In this document: in pieces, positions 54,394-62,213 of the stretch
Layout: the number at the start of each line of letters is the position of its first letter
Position numbering within the stretch: the stretch's first letter is position 1
Source of the DNA: Pseudomonas corrugata
GTDB lineage: Bacteria > Pseudomonadota > Gammaproteobacteria > Pseudomonadales > Pseudomonadaceae
Assembly (NCBI RefSeq): GCF_001269905.1
Contig: NZ_LHVK01000002.1
Span: 1-62,213, forward strand
Direction of reading: 5' to 3'
DNA: 62,213 nt
Translations under genes and position numbers: made by a program
The notes under the pieces: model-generated
Database searches by the model: none
Seen by the model: the letters and a program-made list of their open reading frames with translations, nothing else
What the model was told of the DNA's origin: nothing

Positions 54394-57300
54394 TCAGCTG
54401 TTGTTGTGATCGACCTTGATGGTCGGGTCACTGCCGGCGATCAACGTGTTCAGGTTGACGTTCGACCAGTTGTTGCCTTCCAGCTTGATCGTCACGTCCG
54501 GCGCGGCCGATGCACCGTTGGCCCCGTTGAACTGGCCGGTGGTGCTGACCTGCAACGACGACACGCCATCGACCGTGCTGATCTGCAGGAAGTGGTCGAT
54601 GGTGCTGCCGGATTCACCTTGCAACAGATCCCGCAGGTCGATCCGGTCGCCATCGGCAGCCTTGAAGTCCTTGATCACGTCGTTGCCGGTGTCGCCCGCC
54701 TGCCAGACAAAGGTATCGCCTCCCAGGCCACCGATCAGCGTGTCATGACCCTGACCGCCGATCAGTGTGTCGTTGCCAGTGCCGCCGAGCAGGATGTCAT
54801 TGCCCTTGCCGCCATTGAGCGAGTCGTTGCCGCCCTGGCCGAAGAGAATGTCGTTGCCGCCACCACCCAACAGCGTGTCGTTGCCGTCATGGGCGCCGGA
54901 CACGTCGAACGCGGTGTAATGCTCGGTGATGTACTGGTGCACATTGCTGGTGGTGACCTTGCTGACGTCCACGCCGCTCTGTTGGGCCACGAATGCCTGA
55001 AGAGCCTGGTAGCCCTCGCCGGTGACGCCGTTGAAACTCACCAGGTCGCCGAAGAGGATGTCGTTGCCTTCGCCACCGTTGACCGTATCCGCGCCCGGCA
55101 GGGTCGCTTCGGTGTGGCCGATGATCGAGTTGGCCAGGTTGTTCGGGTCGATGTTGGTCTGCGGCGTGCTATCCGAGTCGTACGGCTTGAGGTCGTTCAG
55201 GGTGACGTCATTGTTCAGGCCAATGGCCTCGACGTTGCTCAAGCCTTTGAGCAGCGTGAAGCTGGCGCTCGAACCCGCCGCTGCCCAAGAGTCGGCGTAT
55301 CCACTACCGTCCACGTAGGAGAACTCGAAGGTGCCGTTGCCCTCGGCGTGCACTGTGCCGACATAATTGTCATCCCAATGCTTGCCGCTTTTGGTCGACA
55401 GGTACATGTCGCCGTTTTCGTAGATGGTGTATTTGTGCGTGCTGTCGATCGTCTGGGTGTAGTACTTGCCAATGGAGTAGTTGGCCGCACTCAAGACGTC
55501 ATCGAGCTTGACGGTGCCGTACAGCGTCGGGTTGGTCTGTTCGCCGGACTGGTAGAGCGTCGGCTGGCCATCGGTGATGAAGTACGTCAGGTTCTTCGCG
55601 CCGGTATTGCTCAGGGCCTGGGTGCTGTTGAAGAAGTTCGCGGTGGTCTTGAACACGTCTTCGTAGTTGGTCCCGCCGCCGGAGACCATCGAATCGAGGA
55701 CGCCCTTGAGCAGCGTGAGCGCGTTCGGGTCATTGAGGTTCACCGCAACGTTCTTGTTCACCTGGTTGTCGAAGTCCGCCAGGAAGATGTTCACGGTCCC
55801 GGAGTTGCTGCCCAGGCTCTGCTTGAGGGTATTGAATACCTGGGTCAACGAGTTCTTGGCTGCGGAAATGGACGACGAACTCATGCTGCCGGAGCTGTCG
55901 ACCATGAACGCGATGTTGTAGTTGACGCCCGGCACGACGGTCAGTCCGCCGATGTCGGCAACCATGATGTCGTTGCCATCGGTGCCGGTGACGTTGTCAT
56001 TGCCTGAAGTCCCGGTCACGGCGTTGTAGACCGTCGGGTACACGGTGACCGGGATGTGTGCGGTGGTCACCGCCGACCCGCCGAGGGTTTCCGTGGACGT
56101 GGAGGTTACGGTCAGGTCCAGGTGACCGTTGTAGTAAGCCGGCGGCGTCAGGGTCAGGCTGCCCAGGTTCCAGCCGCTGACCGTGGCTTCGCCATTGCTG
56201 CCCACGGTCGCGGTGTGGCCCGCGCCATCGGTCAGCACGCTGCCCTCGGGCATGCCACCGATCTTCACGCTCAGTTTCTCGGAACCGTCGGTGTCGGTCA
56301 GGGCGGTGGTGATCTTCGACAGATGCACGCTGGTGCCTTCGGCGCCTTCGTTGAGCTTGTAGCCGTCGTAGTAGCCTTCGCCGTTGGTGCCGTGCAGGTC
56401 CGAGACGGTTACGCCGGCGTTCGCCAAATCGGTCACGCTGGTGTACAGCGGCACACCCGCGCCGCTCAGGTCGATAGGCGTGCCGCCATTGACCGACAGG
56501 TTCACGTCATAGCTGCCCGGGCCGCTCTGGTTGTGATGATAGATATCGAGGGTGTAGTAACCGCTGGCGGTCGGTGTGAACGAACCGTTCAGCTGGCCGC
56601 CTGCGCCCCAGGTGATGGCTGCCACGTCCTTGCCGCCGACGGTAACCAGCAAACTGTCGTCGCCGGTGCCGCTGAAGGTGTAGGTCTTGCCCGCTTCGAG
56701 ATAGATCAGGCCCGATGTCTTCGAGGCCGTGCCGGCGTTCACGTTGCTGTCGGACTGCACGTTGGTCACGGTGCTGGTGCTGTTCGGTGTGCCGGCAGCA
56801 TCGATCACCGACTTGAGCGTGCCGGACGGCGCGCCGCTGCCGTCGGTGCCCAGGCCCGACAGGCTGGTCCAGACTTCCTTGATCAACCCGGTGGAGGTCA
56901 CGTTGTTGTCGGCCACACTCAGGCTCGGTGCATCCGCCACCGGGGTGATGTCGATCTTCACGGTGCCGGTGTTGCCCAGTGTCTGGCCGTCGGTGGGCTG
57001 GAACTGGATCTGTGCGTAATCGGACTTCTGATCGCCCACACCGGTCGGATTGCCGTTGGCGCCGGATTCGTTGGTGTCCGGTGTGAAGCGCAGCTTGCCG
57101 CCGTCGATGTCAGCCTTGGTAAAGGTTTGGTTGCTGGTTACATCCTTCCAGGTCGCACCGTCCAGATACTGCAGTTTGCCATCGCCTGGCAGGCCGGTGA
57201 TCTTCACGCCCTGGCTGGCGGCGGCGCTGTCCACATCGCTGACACCAAAGGTCGACCAGCCGAGGACCAGCGAGGTGTCTTCGGTACCGGTCACCGCGCC

Positions 57301-60300
57301 TCCCGTGGCAACCGGCGCATCGTTGACCCCGACCACGTTCACAGTGGTGGTGGCGGTGTTGGAGACGTTGCTGCCATCGGTCACTGTCACGGTGATGATG
57401 CGCGGCACACTGCTCGGGTCGTCGCTGTTGTTGGTGAAGGTGAAGTTCTTGATTTGCTGCATGTAGTCGGCCAGCGACGCGTTGCCCGACAACGTCAACG
57501 TGACGGTGCCGTTGGTGCTGTTGGCGTTGATGCTGATGCCGTTGACGCTGTTGCCCAGGTTCAGCGCATCGCCCGGCTGACGGTTGGTCAGCACAACGGT
57601 AGCGCCGGTCAGCATGGTGCTGTCCGGGTCGGTGATGTTCAGATCGGTATCGCCAATCGACACTCCCGGACCGGTGGTGCCTTCGGTGAAGGTGACTTGG
57701 TAGTCGGCTCCGGTCTTGCCGCTGGAGTTGTTGGCGTCCAGGTCGAGTACCGGTGGCGCATCGTTGTCGATGATCGAGGTGCTGACACTGCCATTAGTGG
57801 CGCTGATCGCCAGGTGCTCGAAGTTGCCACCGGTCGCTGAATCGATCTTGACCACGAAGTTTTCAGTGCCTTCGGTGATCTTGTCATCCAGCGTCGCCAC
57901 GTTGAAGGTCGCGCTGGTGGCATTGGCCGGGATCTTGACGGTGTAGACGCCAGTGAAGTCCGTGCCGTCGGCAGCGGTGCCGCTGTAGACGAGCTTGAGG
58001 GTCACCTCGGTCTGCGCCGGGTTGGTCAGGCTGACGGTGTATGTGGCGGCCTGGCCTTCGGTGACCGACGAGCTGCCACTGATGCTGACGGTGGTGTCAT
58101 CGACCGTGTCGGTGACGGCGGTTACCGCAGGCGCGGTGCTCGGTACCAAGTGCTCGAAATTGCCACCGGTAGCGGACTGGATCGTCGCCTGGACATTACC
58201 GGCATCCTGATAGACATCGTCCTTCGGTGCGTTGACGGTGACGGTACCGGTGGTCTTGCCGGCATCGATGTTAATGACCGCGCCATTACTCAGGGTCACG
58301 GTGACCGGTGTACCGGCGGCATTGGTCAGGGTTGCGGTGTAGGTGATCTGGCCACCCTCGGCAACCGTGCCAGTGGCGCTCAGGCTCAGGCCGGTGTCCT
58401 CTTGGACATCGGTGACCGTGGTGTTGGCTGGCTTGTCGTTGATATCGAGTTTTTCGTAGTTGCCGCCCTTGGCGTCATCGATCTTGACGCTGAGGTTGTC
58501 GCCGCCGGCGAGGGCGTCGTTTGGCGTGACGAAATTCACGCTGGCGCTGCTCGCGCCGACCGGGATGGTGATGCTCTGGCCGTTCGACAGTGTGACAACC
58601 AGCGGAGCATCGGTCACGGGTGCGTTGACCGAAGCGGTATAGACGACGGTGCCGCCTTCAGCAATGGTCGACGTGGCGCTGAGCGAAACGGTGCTGGTGT
58701 CGATGGAGTCGGTGATCGTGGTGACCGCAGGTGTGGTATCCGGCACCAGGTTTTCGAAGTTGCCGCCGGTGGCACCGGTGATGGTGGTGCTGACAGTGCT
58801 GCCGTTGTTGTAGACGTCATTGGCAGGCGTATTGACCGCAACGGTACCGGTGGTTTCACCGGCGGCGATGTTGATCACCGAGCCATTGCTCAGCGTCACG
58901 GTCACTGGCGTTTGAGCGGCGTTGGTCAGGGTCGCGGTGTAGGTGATCTGGCCTCCTTCGGTGATGGTCTCGCTGGCGCTCAGGGTCAGGCCAGTGTCGT
59001 CCACCGAATCAGTGATCGTGGTAACCGCAGGCGTCGTGTCCGGTACCAGGTTTTCGAAGTTGCCACCGGTTGCGCCGGTGATGGTGGTGCTGACGGTGCT
59101 GCCGTTGTTGTAAACGTCGTTGGCAGGCGTATTAACCGCGACGGTGCCGGTGGTTTCGCCCGCAGCAATGTTAATGACCGAACCGTTGCTCAAGGTCACG
59201 GTGACTGGCGTCTGCGCTGCGTTGGTCAGGGTTGCGGTGTAGGTGATCTGGCCGCCTTCGGTGATGGTCTCGCTGGCGCTCAGGGTCAGGCCAGTGCTGT
59301 CCACCGAGTCCGTGATCGTGGTGACGGCAGGCGTAGTGTCCGGAACCAGGTTCTCGAAGTTACCGCCCGTTGCACCGGTGATGGTGGTGCTGACGGTGCT
59401 GCCATTGTTGTAGACGTCATTGGCAGGCGTATTCACCGCAACGGTGCCGGTAGTTTCGCCGGCGGCGATGGTAATCACCGAGCCGTTGCTCAAAGTCACG
59501 GTCACCGGGGTCTGCGCGGCGTTGGTCAGGGTTGCGGTATAGGTGATCTGACCACCTTCGGTGATGGTTTCGCTGGCGCTCAAGGTCAAGCCAGTGGTGT
59601 CCACCGAGTCGGTGATCGTGGTAACCGCAGGCGTGGTGCTTGGCACCAGGTTCTCGAAGTTACCGCCGGTTGCGCCGGTAATGGTGGTGCTGACGGTGCT
59701 GCCATTGTTGTAGACATCGTTGGCAGGCGTATTAACCGCGACGGTGCCGGTGGTTTCGCCCGCAGCAATGTTAATGACCGAACCGTTGCTCAAGGTGACG
59801 GTCACTGGCGTTTGCGCCGCGTTGGTCAGCGTTGCGGTATAGGTGATCTGACCACCTTCGGTGATGGTTTCGCTGGCGCTCAAGGTCAAGCCAGTGGTGT
59901 CCACCGAATCGATGATCGTGGTGACGGCTGGTGTGGTGTCTGGCACCAGGTTTTCGAAGTTGCCGCCAGTGGCGCCAGTGATGGTAGTGCTGACCGTGCT
60001 GCCATTGTTGTAGACGTCGTTGGGCGATGTCTCCAGAGCAATGGTGCCGGTGGTTTCGCCGGCGGCGATGGTGATGACCGAGCCGTTGCTCAACGTCACG
60101 GTGACCGGGGTTTGGGCTGGGTTGCTCAGGGTGGCGGTGTAAACAATCGAACCACCTTCAGTGATGTTCTCGCTGGCGCTCAAGGTCAAGCCAGTGGTGT
60201 CCACCGAATCAGTGATCGTGGTAACCGCAGGCGTCGTGTCCGGTACCAGGTTTTCGAAGTTGCCACCGGTTGCGCCGGTGATGGTGGTGCTGACGGTGCT

Positions 60301-62213
60301 GCCATTGTTGTAGACGTCATTGGCAGGCGTATTCACCGCAACGGTGCCGGTAGTTTCGCCGGCTGCGATGTTGATCACCGAGCCGTTGCTCAAGGTCACG
60401 GTGACTGGCGTCTGCGCTGCGTTGGTCAGGGTTGCGGTGTAGGTGATCTGGCCGCCTTCGGTGATGGTTTCGCTGGCGCTCAAGGTCAAGCCAGTGGTGT
60501 CCACCGAATCGATGATCGTGGTGACGGCTGGTGTGGTGTCTGGCACCAGGTTTTCGAAGTTGCCACCGGTTGCGCCGGTGATGGTGGTGCTGACGGTGCT
60601 GCCATTGTTGTAGACGTCATTGGCAGGCGTATTCACCGCAACGGTGCCGGTAGTTTCGCCGGCGGCGATGTTGATCACCGAGCCGTTGCTCAAGGTCACG
60701 GTCACTGGCGTTTGCGCCGCGTTGGTCAGCGTCGCGGTGTAGGTGATCTGGCCGCCTTCGGTGATGGTTTCGCTGGCGCTCAGGGTCAGGCCAGTGCTGT
60801 CCACCGAGTCCGTGATCGTGGTAACCGCAGGCGTAGTGTCCGGAACCAGGTTCTCGAAGTTACCGCCCGTTGCACCGGTGATGGTGGTGCTGACGGTGCT
60901 GCCATTGTTGTAGACGTCATTGGCAGGCGTATTGACCGCAACGGTTCCGGTAGTTTCGCCGGCTGCGATGGTAATCACCGAGCCGTTGCTCAGCGTCACG
61001 GTCACTGGCGTTTGAGCGGCGTTGGTCAGGGTCGCGGTGTAGGTGATCTGGCCGCCTTCGGTGATGGTTTCGCTGGCGCTCAGGGTCAGGCCAGTGTCGT
61101 CCACCGAATCAGTGATCGTGGTAACCGCAGGCGTCGTGTCCGGAACCAGGTTCTCGAAGTTACCGCCCGTTGCGCCGGTAATGGTGGTGCTGACGGTGCT
61201 GCCGTTGTTGTAAACGTCGTTGGCAGGCGTATTGACTGCAACAGTGCCGGTGGTTTCACCGGCAGCGATGTTAATCACCGAGCCATTGCTCAGGGTCACG
61301 GTCACTGGCGTTTGAGCGGCGTTGGTCAGCGTTGCGGTGTAAACAATCGAACCACCTTCGGTAATGGTCTCGCTGGCGCTCAGGGTCAGGCCAGTGTTAT
61401 CCACCGAATCAGTGATCGTGGTGACGGCAGGCGTAGTGTCCGGAACCAGGTTCTCGAAGTTACCGCCCGTTGCGCCGGTGATGGTGGTGCTGACGGTGCT
61501 GCCGTTGTTGTAAACGTCGTTGGCAGGCGTATTCACCGCGACGGTGCCGGTGGTTTCGCCCGCAGCAATGTTAATGACCGAACCGTTGCTCAAGGTGACG
61601 GTCACTGGCGTCTGCGCCGCGTTGGTCAGCGTCGCGGTGTAGGTGATCTGGCCGCCTTCGGTGATGGTTTCGCTGGCGCTCAGGGTCAGGCCAGTGCTGT
61701 CCACCGAGTCCGTGATCGTGGTGACGGCAGGCGTAGTGTCCGGGACCAGGTTCTCGAAGTTACCGCCCGTTGCGCCGGTGATGGTAGTGCTGACGGTGCT
61801 GCCGTTGTTGTAAACGTCGTTGGCAGGTGTATTGACTGCAACGGTACCGGTGGTTTCGCCGGCCGCGATGGTGATTGTCGAGCCGTTGCTCAACGTCACG
61901 GTGACTGGCGTCTGCGCTGCGTTGGTCAGGGTTGCGGTGTAGGTGATCTGGCCGCCTTCGGTGATGGTCTCGCTGGCGCTCAAGGTCAAGCCAGTGGTGT
62001 CCACCGAATCAGTGATCGTGGTAACCGCAGGCGTCGTGTCCGGTACCAGGTTTTCGAAGTTGCCACCGGTTGCGCCGGTGATGGTGGTGCTGACGGTGCT
62101 GCCATTGTTGTAGACGTCATTGGCAGGCGTATTCACCGCAACGGTGCCGGTAGTTTCGCCGGCTGCGATGTTGATCACCGAGCCGTTGCTCAAGGTCACG
62201 GTCACTGGCGTTT
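54394..62213 (-). CDS. lapA: LapA-type giant RTX adhesin, C-terminal part
   Basis: At least 2606 codons, open at the right edge; the N-terminal retention module and LapG cleavage site are outside. From the edge inward: eleven near-identical 100-residue repeats (core TLTNAAQTPVTVTLSNGS; 300-nt period) and three diverged ones, the last Calx-beta-like. Cadherin-like regions follow, then a PA14/GLEYA-like domain (about 56450-56710) and a VWA domain with MIDAS DSSGS (about 55400-55925). RTX nonapeptides (GGxGNDxL; about 54700-54890) and a type I secretion signal-like end complete it. LapA anchors cells to surfaces. Convergent with lapG-lapD. Confidence 0.93.
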   Translation of the reverse strand, partial: TPVTVTLSNGSVINIAAGETTGTVAVNTPANDVYNNGSTVSTTITGATGGNFENLVPDTTPAVTTITDSVDTTGLTLSASETITEGGQITYTATLTNAAQTPVTVTLSNGSTITIAAGETTGTVAVNTPANDVYNNGSTVSTTITGATGGNFENLVPDTTPAVTTITDSVDSTGLTLSASETITEGGQITYTATLTNAAQTPVTVTLSNGSVINIAAGETTGTVAVNTPANDVYNNGSTVSTTITGATGGNFENLVPDTTPAVTTITDSVDNTGLTLSASETITEGGSIVYTATLTNAAQTPVTVTLSNGSVINIAAGETTGTVAVNTPANDVYNNGSTVSTTITGATGGNFENLVPDTTPAVTTITDSVDDTGLTLSASETITEGGQITYTATLTNAAQTPVTVTLSNGSVITIAAGETTGTVAVNTPANDVYNNGSTVSTTITGATGGNFENLVPDTTPAVTTITDSVDSTGLTLSASETITEGGQITYTATLTNAAQTPVTVTLSNGSVINIAAGETTGTVAVNTPANDVYNNGSTVSTTITGATGGNFENLVPDTTPAVTTIIDSVDTTGLTLSASETITEGGQITYTATLTNAAQTPVTVTLSNGSVINIAAGETTGTVAVNTPANDVYNNGSTVSTTITGATGGNFENLVPDTTPAVTTITDSVDTTGLTLSASENITEGGSIVYTATLSNPAQTPVTVTLSNGSVITIAAGETTGTIALETSPNDVYNNGSTVSTTITGATGGNFENLVPDTTPAVTTIIDSVDTTGLTLSASETITEGGQITYTATLTNAAQTPVTVTLSNGSVINIAAGETTGTVAVNTPANDVYNNGSTVSTTITGATGGNFENLVPSTTPAVTTITDSVDTTGLTLSASETITEGGQITYTATLTNAAQTPVTVTLSNGSVITIAAGETTGTVAVNTPANDVYNNGSTVSTTITGATGGNFENLVPDTTPAVTTITDSVDSTGLTLSASETITEGGQITYTATLTNAAQTPVTVTLSNGSVINIAAGETTGTVAVNTPANDVYNNGSTVSTTITGATGGNFENLVPDTTPAVTTITDSVDDTGLTLSASETITEGGQITYTATLTNAAQTPVTVTLSNGSVINIAAGETTGTVAVNTPANDVYNNGSTVSTTITGATGGNFENLVPDTTPAVTTITDSIDTSTVSLSATSTIAEGGTVVYTASVNAPVTDAPLVVTLSNGQSITIPVGASSASVNFVTPNDALAGGDNLSVKIDDAKGGNYEKLDINDKPANTTVTDVQEDTGLSLSATGTVAEGGQITYTATLTNAAGTPVTVTLSNGAVINIDAGKTTGTVTVNAPKDDVYQDAGNVQATIQSATGGNFEHLVPSTAPAVTAVTDTVDDTTVSISGSSSVTEGQAATYTVSLTNPAQTEVTLKLVYSGTAADGTDFTGVYTVKIPANATSATFNVATLDDKITEGTENFVVKIDSATGGNFEHLAISATNGSVSTSIIDNDAPPVLDLDANNSSGKTGADYQVTFTEGTTGPGVSIGDTDLNITDPDSTMLTGATVVLTNRQPGDALNLGNSVNGISINANSTNGTVTLTLSGNASLADYMQQIKNFTFTNNSDDPSSVPRIITVTVTDGSNVSNTATTTVNVVGVNDAPVATGGAVTGTEDTSLVLGWSTFGVSDVDSAAASQGVKITGLPGDGKLQYLDGATWKDVTSNQTFTKADIDGGKLRFTPDTNESGANGNPTGVGDQKSDYAQIQFQPTDGQTLGNTGTVKIDITPVADAPSLSVADNNVTSTGLIKEVWTSLSGLGTDGSGAPSGTLKSVIDAAGTPNSTSTVTNVQSDSNVNAGTASKTSGLIYLEAGKTYTFSGTGDDSLLVTVGGKDVAAITWGAGGQLNGSFTPTASGYYTLDIYHHNQSGPGSYDVNLSVNGGTPIDLSGAGVPLYTSVTDLANAGVTVSDLHGTNGEGYYDGYKLNEGAEGTSVHLSKITTALTDTDGSEKLSVKIGGMPEGSVLTDGAGHTATVGSNGEATVSGWNLGSLTLTPPAYYNGHLDLTVTSTSTETLGGSAVTTAHIPVTVYPTVYNAVTGTSGNDNVTGTDGNDIMVADIGGLTVVPGVNYNIAFMVDSSGSMSSSSISAAKNSLTQVFNTLKQSLGSNSGTVNIFLADFDNQVNKNVAVNLNDPNALTLLKGVLDSMVSGGGTNYEDVFKTTANFFNSTQALSNTGAKNLTYFITDGQPTLYQSGEQTNPTLYGTVKLDDVLSAANYSIGKYYTQTIDSTHKYTIYENGDMYLSTKSGKHWDDNYVGTVHAEGNGTFEFSYVDGSGYADSWAAAGSSASFTLLKGLSNVEAIGLNNDVTLNDLKPYDSDSTPQTNIDPNNLANSIIGHTEATLPGADTVNGGEGNDILFGDLVSFNGVTGEGYQALQAFVAQQSGVDVSKVTTSNVHQYITEHYTAFDVSGAHDGNDTLLGGGGNDILFGQGGNDSLNGGKGNDILLGGTGNDTLIGGQGHDTLIGGLGGDTFVWQAGDTGNDVIKDFKAADGDRIDLRDLLQGESGSTIDHFLQISTVDGVSSLQVSTTGQFNGANGASAAPDVTIKLEGNNWSNVNLNTLIAGSDPTIKVDHNNS
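58720..62213 (-). repeat. Array of 300-nt tandem repeats in lapA
   Basis: At least eleven full units plus a partial one at the edge, each 300 nt and in frame. They differ by scattered silent changes and a few swaps (SVINI/SVITI, GGQITYTAT/GGSIVYTAT, DTTG/DSTG/DDTG/DNTG). One unit (60000-60120 region) carries the divergent TIALETSPNDV. Assembly of this array from short reads would be unreliable. Confidence 0.97.

Noticed and set aside
58720..62213. Periodic repeats considered as a CRISPR array
   Set aside because: The 300-nt period is in frame with a coding sequence and there are no spacers; these are adhesin repeats.

Overview
The window looks like a chromosomal segment of a fluorescent-group Pseudomonas. 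Evidence is the high GC content with strong third-position GC bias, many Pseudomonas-type REP palindromes (gtgggagcgagcctgctcgcga family), Pseudomonas-type rRNA spacer and 5S sequences, and gene families typical of the P. fluorescens complex (lapG-lapD-lapA, oscA-sbp-cysTWA, gabDT, mgo/pvf).

Layout. 0-0.5 kb: end of an rRNA operon with two identical 5S genes, each followed by a terminator. 0.6-3 kb: a small membrane protein and a DUF945 protein. 3.2-9.6 kb: pgaABCD, for synthesis and export of the biofilm polysaccharide PNAG. 9.6-15.4 kb: a Rieske/FAD oxidoreductase, a PEBP-like protein, an MHS-type MFS transporter, and a LysR regulator divergent from a quinone-oxidoreductase-like gene. 15.6-18.8 kb: a VWA lipoprotein, an ECF sigma factor with a coupled probable anti-sigma factor, then tRNA-Arg(CCG). 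19.2-22.1 kb: gabD-gabT (GABA catabolism). 22.2-28 kb: REC-HDOD protein, PAS-GGDEF cyclase, DesA-type desaturase, PAS-GGDEF-EAL protein. 28.2-32.4 kb: oscA-sbp-cysT-cysW-cysA (sulfur starvation and sulfate uptake). 32.7-36.8 kb: a three-gene dehydrogenase operon (monohaem cytochrome-like subunit, small subunit, GMC flavoprotein) in which the flavoprotein carries a C-terminal LecA-like domain. 36.8-42.6 kb: Mpo1-like protein, Crp/Fnr regulator, AraC regulator, second desaturase, Cache chemoreceptor. 42.8-48.5 kb, minus strand: an mgoBCAD/pvfABCD-type cluster (DUF3050 protein, AurF-like N-oxygenase, A-T-R NRPS, SRPBCC protein), known elsewhere to make diazeniumdiolate/pyrazine-N-oxide signals. 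Its NRPS gene carries an in-frame REP pair. 49.2-54.3 kb: GntR regulator, lapG, lapD, palindrome-rich intergenic DNA, a frameshifted DUF6124 gene and a conserved hypothetical. 54.4 kb to the right edge, minus strand: the C-terminal part of a giant LapA-type RTX adhesin with about eleven near-identical 100-residue repeats; its 5' end is outside the window.

Common thread. Much of the region concerns surface attachment and cyclic-di-GMP: PNAG production, the LapA adhesin with its protease LapG and c-di-GMP receptor LapD, and two further GGDEF proteins. The mgo/pvf cluster adds a probable small-molecule signal. The most unusual points are the REP pair translated inside the mgoA-like adenylation domain, the lectin-like tail on the GMC oxidoreductase, and a set of repeat and frameshift features. 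All calls rest on reading sequence and motifs by eye; no database search was run.
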